From NCBI GenBank assembly GCA_965205165.1, contig OZ242037.1:2108001-2172000 (forward strand): DNA of 64,000 nucleotides, in the 5' to 3' direction. The translations under genes and the position numbers were made by a program. This DNA is from CBDESM01 sp965205165. Its GTDB lineage: Bacteria > Chloroflexota > Dehalococcoidia > Bin125. Shown piece after piece: positions 59,161 through 64,000 of the stretch; position 1 is the stretch's first letter, and each line of letters opens with the position of its first letter. The notes under the pieces were generated by a model. The model did not search any database. It was given only the letters and a program-made list of their open reading frames with translations, and had not been told where the DNA came from.

Positions 59161-60632
59161 CAGGTGCTCCGTTCGTCCGCGCTCGCCGCCTCGATCGTAT
59201 CCGCTTCGGGCGGGGCATCGTCGGAGATGGCGGCGACGGCGTCCTGCGGGGGTTCGGACCTGGCGTGCTGGCCCGGTTCGCGGCCGGCGAAGAAGAGCAG
59301 GGCGTAGCCGAGCACGGCGGCGATGATGGTGGCGATGAAGATGCCCATCTTCGCCTGTTCGACGGGCTCCGTTCCCTTTTCAAAGAAAAGCGTCGCGACG
59401 CCATCGAAGGAAAGTTCGGCGATGAAAATCGCGACGGTAAAGCCGATCCCTGCCAGCAGCGCCGCGCCGACTATGTGCGGCCAGCTGAGTTCGGGAGGCT
59501 TGAGCGCGCCGAAGCGGACGGCGAGCGCGGACGCGCCGACGATGCCGACGAGCTTGCCGAGCAGGAGGCCGAGCAGCACGCCGCCGCCGATGTTGGTCGT
59601 GAACGCGTCGGCGAGCGCGTCGCCCGTGATCGGGATGCCCGCGTTCGCAAGCGCGAAGATCGGCACGACGAAGAAGGCGGAGATCGGGGCCATGCTCTCT
59701 TCGACGCGCTCGATCGGCGCCCGTCCCTCGTAGGCGACGTGTTCGATGCTGCGCAGCGCTTCCTGCGCGTCGTGCTCGCCGGTCGCGCGGTCCTTGTCGG
59801 CCAGCGCGTGGCGGAGGCGCTGCAGGAAGTAGTCGATCCGGCGGGGCATATGGGCCTCGTCGTAGAACGGGGAGGCCGGGACGAGCAGGCCCAGGACGAC
59901 GCCGGCGATGGTCGTGTGGATGCCGGACTCGTGCAGCGTCACCCAGAGCATGATCCCGCCGAAGGTGTGGATCAGGATGTGGCGGAAGCCGAGTTTCGGC
60001 AGCAGCCAGGCGAACGCGGTCGCGGCCACCGCCGCCCCGATCCACTCGATCCGGATGTTGTCCGTGTAGGCGATCGCGATGATCAGGATCCCGCCCACGT
60101 CGTCCGCCACCGCCAGCGTGAGCAGGAAGATCTTCAGCTGCAGCGGAACCCGCTGCCCGAGCAGCCCGAGCACGCCCAGCGCGAAGGCGATGTCGGTCGC
60201 GACCGGAATGCCCCAGCCGTTCGCCCCGTCGCCGCTGCTGTTGAGCGCGAGGTAGAACGCCGCCGGAATGAGCATGCCCCCGGCCGCGGCCGCGATCGGC
60301 AGCACGGCCCGGCGCGGATCGCGCAGCTCGCCGTGCAGCGCCTCCCGCTTGATCTCCGCCCCCACCACGAAAAAGAAGAACACCATCAGGCCGTCGTTCA
60401 CCCAATGGCCCAGATCGTGGTCGAAGCTGATGATCGCGAAATCGAGCGTGATCTTCGTGTGCCAGAAGCTCTCGTAGGAGTTGGACGCGACGTTTTCCCA
60501 GATCAGGGCGACCAAGGCGGCGATGACGAGGATGATCCCGCCCGACGCCTCGACCGCCATGAAGCGGCGGGTCGGCTCGACGACCAAGCGGCGCAGCGGG
60601 CCGCCGCGCTGCGGCTGGCGGAACCTCAGCAT
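59160..60632 (-). CDS. nhaA: Na+/H+ antiporter NhaA
   Basis: 490 residues. About 12 membrane segments; the NhaA signatures are VNDGLMVFFFFVVGAEIKRE, GWGIPVATDIAFALGVLGLL with the pH-sensing neighbourhood, LTLAVADDVGGILIIAIAY (the Asp-Asp pair for ion binding), and AALLAGIGFTVAIFIAELSF. It exchanges cytosolic Na+ for H+. ATG 60632 was chosen because earlier codons lie in the shared control region of metH; the basic N-terminus before segment one then has ~25 residues. The C-terminal ~45 residues are an acidic tail, the end of which was duplicated (see repeat). Confidence 0.93.
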   Translation of the reverse strand: MLRFRQPQRGGPLRRLVVEPTRRFMAVEASGGIILVIAALVALIWENVASNSYESFWHTKITLDFAIISFDHDLGHWVNDGLMVFFFFVVGAEIKREALHGELRDPRRAVLPIAAAAGGMLIPAAFYLALNSSGDGANGWGIPVATDIAFALGVLGLLGQRVPLQLKIFLLTLAVADDVGGILIIAIAYTDNIRIEWIGAAVAATAFAWLLPKLGFRHILIHTFGGIMLWVTLHESGIHTTIAGVVLGLLVPASPFYDEAHMPRRIDYFLQRLRHALADKDRATGEHDAQEALRSIEHVAYEGRAPIERVEESMAPISAFFVVPIFALANAGIPITGDALADAFTTNIGGGVLLGLLLGKLVGIVGASALAVRFGALKPPELSWPHIVGAALLAGIGFTVAIFIAELSFDGVATLFFEKGTEPVEQAKMGIFIATIIAAVLGYALLFFAGREPGQHARSEPPQDAVAAISDDAPPEADTIEAASADERST

Positions 60633-60771
60633 GAGGCGGGGCCGATCGTTGGCCGGGGGCGGGCTGCTGCGGGCGTGCTCATCCGAATCGGGATCATATC
60701 GCGCAGCCGGGCCGATCCGTTGCAGAGTTGACGGAAGCGCGGCGCGACCGCTCGGTAGGCTGGGAGGCGAG

Positions 60772-63700
60772 ATGGCGGACTCCTCGCGTTCCCGGCTGCT
60801 GGACTGGGTGGACGAGCAGGTGCTCGTGCTGGACGGCGCGACGGGCACCGGCTTGCAGGCGATGGCGCTCTCCGACGCCGATTTCGACGGGCTCGAGGGC
60901 TGCAACGAGGTGCTCAACCTCTCCCGCCCCGACGCGATCGAGGCGCTGCACGCCGGCTACCTCGAGGCCGGCGCCGGGGCGGTGCTGACCAACACCTTCG
61001 GCGGCACTACGATCACGCTGGACGAATACGGATTGGGCGCGCGGGCGCGGGAGATCAACGCCGCCTCCGCCCGGATCGCACGGCGGACCGTCGATCGCTT
61101 CTCGACGCCCGCCCGGCCGCGGTTCGCCATCGGCTCGCTCGGCCCCGGCACCAAGCTGCCGACGCTCGGCCAGATCGGGTTCGACCAGCTGCACGCCGGC
61201 TACCTCGAACAGGCGCTCGGCCTGGTCGAGGGCGGCGTCGACGCCCTGCTGGTCGAGACCGTCTACGACCTCCTGCAGGGCAAGGCGGCGATCATCGCCT
61301 GCAAGGACGCCTGCCGCGAGGCCGGCATCCCGCTGCCGATCTTCTGCACCGTCACGATCGAGACGACCGGGCAGATGCTGGTCGGCAGCGAGATCGGCGC
61401 GGCGCTGACCGCGCTCGCCCCGTTCGAGCTGGACGGGATCGGGCTCAACTGCGCGACCGGCCCCGATTTCATGCACGAACCGCTGCGCTACCTCTCGCGC
61501 CATGCCCCGGCCCGGCTGCTCTGCTCGCCCAACGCCGGGCTGCCCAGAGTCGAGAACGACGAGACGATCTACGACCTCTCGCCCGAAGGGCTGGCGGACG
61601 CGCACCGGACGTTCATATCCGAGTACGGCGCGCGCATCGTCGGCGGCTGCTGCGGGACCACGGACGAGCACGTGCGCGCGGTCGTCGAAGCGGTCGAGGG
61701 GTTGGAACCGGCGCGGCGCGAACCGTCGCTGCCCGCCGCCGCCGCCTCGCTCTTCTCGTCGACGACCTACGAACAGGACGCCTCCTTCCTGATCGTCGGC
61801 GAGCGGGCCAACGCCAACGGCTCGCGCCGCTTCAAGCGCCTGCTCGAGGCCGGCGAGTGGGAGCAGATGGCCAACGTGATCCGCGATCAGGCCGCCGAGG
61901 GCGCGCACGTCGCCGATGTCTGCGTCGATTTCGTCGGCCGCGACGGCGTTCCCGACATGCAAGAGCTGGTCGGCCGGGCGCGGGGCCTCTCGACCCTGCC
62001 GCTGATGCTCGATTCGACCGAGCCCGAGGTGCTCGAAGCCGGCCTGAAGCTGATCGGCGGCAAGCCGATCGTCAACTCGATCAACTTCGAGGACGGCGGC
62101 GAGCGCCTCAGCCGCACGCTCGGCGCGGCCCGCCGCTACGGCGCCGCCGTCGTCGCGCTCTCCATCGACGAGCAGGGACAGGCGCGGACGACCGACCGCA
62201 AGGTCGAGATCGCCGAACGGCTCTACCGCACCGCGATCGGGGAATACGGCCTGCCGCCGCAGGACATCTTCTTCGACGCGCTGACGATGCCCCTGGGCAG
62301 CGGCCAGGAAGACCTGCGGCGCGACGGCCTGGAAACCCTGAACGCCGTCGAGGAAATCTCGCGCCGCTTCCCCGATTCGCAGACGATCCTGGGCGTGAGC
62401 AACATCTCGTTCGGCCTCAACGCCGCGGCGCGGCAGGTGCTCAACAGCGTCTTCCTCGCCGAAGCCGTCGAGCGCGGCCTGACCGCGGCGATCGTCCACG
62501 CCGCCCAGATCCTGCCCGAACACCAGATCGACCCCGCCTACCTGCAAGCCGCCCGCCGGCTAATCCACGATGAATGGGTCGGCGGCGAAGACCCGCTGGC
62601 CGCGTTCATGGCGCTGTTCGAGGGCGCAACGGTGCGCCGCGAGGAGGCCGACCTGACCGAGCTCGCCGTCGAGGAGCGCCTGCACCGCCGCATCGTCGAC
62701 GGCCTGCGCGAGGGCCTGCACGACGATCTGGCCGAGGCGCTGGCGGGGCGGGCCGCGATCGCGGTCATCAACGAGCTGCTGCTCCCCGCGATGCAGGAGG
62801 TCGGCGACCTCTTCGGTGCCGGCAAAATGCAGCTCCCGTTCGTGCTCCAGTCCGCCGAAACGATGAAATCGTCGGTCGCCTACCTGGAGCCGCACATGGA
62901 AAAGGCCGACGCCGCCGGCAAGGGCAGGATCGTGCTCGCCACCGTGCGCGGCGACGTGCACGACATCGGCAAGAACCTGGTCGACATCATCCTCAGCAAC
63001 AACGGGTTCACCACGATCAACCTCGGCATCAAGCAGCCCATCGCCAGCATCATCGAGGCCGCCGAAGAGCACGAGGCCGACGCGATCGGCCTCTCCGGCC
63101 TGCTGGTCAAGTCGACGCTGGTGATGAAGGAAGACTTGCAGGAGCTGAACCGCCGCGAGATCGCCGACCGCTGGCCGATCCTGCTCGGCGGCGCCGCCCT
63201 CACCCGCCGCTACGTCGAATGGGACCTCCGCAACGAGTTCCAAGGCAAGGTCTTCTACGGCAAGGACGCCTTCGAAGGCCTGCGCATCATGAACTCCCTA
63301 GCCCAAGGCGAACAGCTCGACGCCGCCCCCGTAGCCACCGCCCGCGATCGCACAGCCGCCAAAGGCACCGCGGCATCCGTAGCCGAGGCATCGCCGAAAC
63401 CATCGCTCGCGCCCGCCGCCGATATACCGTCCCCGCCGTTCTGGGGCGCTCGCCTGATCCGCAGCCTGCCGCTGCAAGAGCTCTACCCCTACATCAACGA
63501 AACCGCCCTCTTCCGCGGCCAATGGGGCTTCCGCAGCAGCAACGGAACCGAAGCCTCAACGACGGACGAGGCGCGTGAGGCCCTGCTGCGCTTGCAATCC
63601 GAAGCCGCCTCGCATGGCATCCTCTCCCCCGCCGTCGCATACGGATACTTCCCCGCCGCCGCAAATGGCGACGAACTGATCATCTACGACGGCGACGGGT

Positions 63701-64000
63701 CGTCACGCAACGAGCTGGTACGCTTCCATTTCCCGCGACAGACGGGGAAACAGTTGCTGTGCTTGAGTGATTACTTCCGCCCTGTCGGCTCTGGCGAACT
63801 AGACGTATTGGGCCTGCATGTCGTCACAATGGGCCGCCAAGTGAGCGAACACACCGCTTCGCTATACGCAGCCGATCGTTATCAAGATTACCTCTACTGG
63901 CACGGCTTCGGCGTCGAAATGGCCGAAGCCCTGGCCGAATACTGGCATCAACGGATGCGCCAAGAACTCTGCATCGCCGGCGACGACGGCCCGACTCCTG
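60772..64000 (+). CDS. metH: cobalamin-dependent methionine synthase (partial, 3' end missing)
   Basis: 1076 codons visible; the gene runs off the right edge without a stop. Homocysteine/zinc domain first (DGATGTGLQ; zinc ligands Cys227, Cys293, Cys294), then the folate-binding domain (VGERANANGSRRF), the cobalamin cap (residues ~620-710) and the cobalamin domain with D728-V-H730-D-I-G, where His730 is the axial ligand. The reactivation domain starts after a Pro/Ala/Thr-rich linker at ~885. It transfers methyl from methyltetrahydrofolate to homocysteine. ATG 60772 follows GGGAGG by four bases. The last ~90 residues are expected outside the window. GC falls noticeably after ~63720. Confidence 0.97.
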   Translation, partial: MADSSRSRLLDWVDEQVLVLDGATGTGLQAMALSDADFDGLEGCNEVLNLSRPDAIEALHAGYLEAGAGAVLTNTFGGTTITLDEYGLGARAREINAASARIARRTVDRFSTPARPRFAIGSLGPGTKLPTLGQIGFDQLHAGYLEQALGLVEGGVDALLVETVYDLLQGKAAIIACKDACREAGIPLPIFCTVTIETTGQMLVGSEIGAALTALAPFELDGIGLNCATGPDFMHEPLRYLSRHAPARLLCSPNAGLPRVENDETIYDLSPEGLADAHRTFISEYGARIVGGCCGTTDEHVRAVVEAVEGLEPARREPSLPAAAASLFSSTTYEQDASFLIVGERANANGSRRFKRLLEAGEWEQMANVIRDQAAEGAHVADVCVDFVGRDGVPDMQELVGRARGLSTLPLMLDSTEPEVLEAGLKLIGGKPIVNSINFEDGGERLSRTLGAARRYGAAVVALSIDEQGQARTTDRKVEIAERLYRTAIGEYGLPPQDIFFDALTMPLGSGQEDLRRDGLETLNAVEEISRRFPDSQTILGVSNISFGLNAAARQVLNSVFLAEAVERGLTAAIVHAAQILPEHQIDPAYLQAARRLIHDEWVGGEDPLAAFMALFEGATVRREEADLTELAVEERLHRRIVDGLREGLHDDLAEALAGRAAIAVINELLLPAMQEVGDLFGAGKMQLPFVLQSAETMKSSVAYLEPHMEKADAAGKGRIVLATVRGDVHDIGKNLVDIILSNNGFTTINLGIKQPIASIIEAAEEHEADAIGLSGLLVKSTLVMKEDLQELNRREIADRWPILLGGAALTRRYVEWDLRNEFQGKVFYGKDAFEGLRIMNSLAQGEQLDAAPVATARDRTAAKGTAASVAEASPKPSLAPAADIPSPPFWGARLIRSLPLQELYPYINETALFRGQWGFRSSNGTEASTTDEAREALLRLQSEAASHGILSPAVAYGYFPAAANGDELIIYDGDGSSRNELVRFHFPRQTGKQLLCLSDYFRPVGSGELDVLGLHVVTMGRQVSEHTASLYAADRYQDYLYWHGFGVEMAEALAEYWHQRMRQELCIAGDDGPTP

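Larger units (their letters stand above)
57749..59209 (-). repeat. ~725-bp tandem duplication containing Uma2 gene and nhaA tail
   Basis: Two units, ~57749-58484 and ~58485-59209. The 46-bp string beginning gtgctccgttcgtccgcgct is identical at 58439-58484 and 59164-59209, and ggcgtcccgctaa followed by cgcgccagatgcgg occurs at the other end of both units. The first unit's end is a relic of the last codons of nhaA. Confidence 0.85.

Noticed and set aside
60633..60771. Cobalamin or SAM riboswitch ahead of metH
   Set aside because: The 139-base gap is too short for a cobalamin riboswitch together with the nhaA control region, and I see no conserved B12-box or SAM-box string.

Overview
The window is 64 kb of GC-rich bacterial chromosome (roughly two-thirds G+C by eye) with short intergenic gaps and many stop/start overlaps of the NTGA or TGATG type. 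There is no rRNA, CRISPR array, integrase or recognisable insertion sequence; one tRNA (Gly, anticodon CCC) is present. Class A penicillin-binding protein, LysM-containing acyltransferase and several lipoproteins indicate a peptidoglycan-bearing cell. Several LLM/F420-type oxidoreductases, a deazaflavin-dependent nitroreductase-like protein, CaiB-type CoA transferase, acyl-CoA dehydrogenase, cytosolic sulfatases with their own maturase, Uma2 nucleases and a GatC of the type seen in Chloroflexota fit a Chloroflexota- or Actinomycetota-like heterotroph. Chloroflexota is my best guess, but this is an inference from gene content and not a proof.

Layout. 0-18 kb: a peptidoglycan-type acyltransferase, a formylglycine-generating enzyme plus sulfatase operon, CaiB, an accessory patch (26-residue repeat protein, unknown proteins, DNA methyltransferase-HNH fusion), an LLM oxidoreductase, a second sulfatase, a hydroxyacid dehydrogenase, enoyl-CoA hydratase, a toxin-antitoxin pair and an acyl-CoA dehydrogenase. 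18-30 kb: tRNA-Gly, a three-gene membrane-protein operon, a secreted HExxH protein, PBP1A, gatC-gatA, Lrp regulator-aminotransferase-hydrolase operon, SPFH protein. 30-44 kb: UbiA-like protein, nitroreductase-like protein, a CcdA whose halves are in permuted order, then a seven-gene minus-strand block carrying copper proteins (CopC, CopC-CopD-cytochrome c), a beta-propeller lipoprotein, two diiron-carboxylate paralogues (one with an intact site, one with most ligands lost) and a hydrolase; then a haem-monooxygenase-like protein, twin SDRs, a GNAT and a queuosine-precursor transporter.

44-54 kb is the most accessory part: a GC-rich repeat patch, a start-less LLM gene, an AT-rich 890-residue membrane/coiled-coil protein, an inositol-phosphatase relative, a FIST protein coupled to a methyltransferase-Mrr-nuclease fusion, and a PIN / XRE-ImmA / MoaD-like chain. 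54-64 kb returns to core metabolism: a three-subunit molybdenum hydroxylase, two tandemly duplicated Uma2 genes, NhaA and the cobalamin-dependent methionine synthase metH, which runs off the right edge.

The items most worth following are the intact/degenerate diiron pair inside the copper block, the permuted CcdA, the two methyltransferase-nuclease fusions with their coupled partners, the tandem Trp-rich repeat protein, and the DUF6941-antitoxin fusion.
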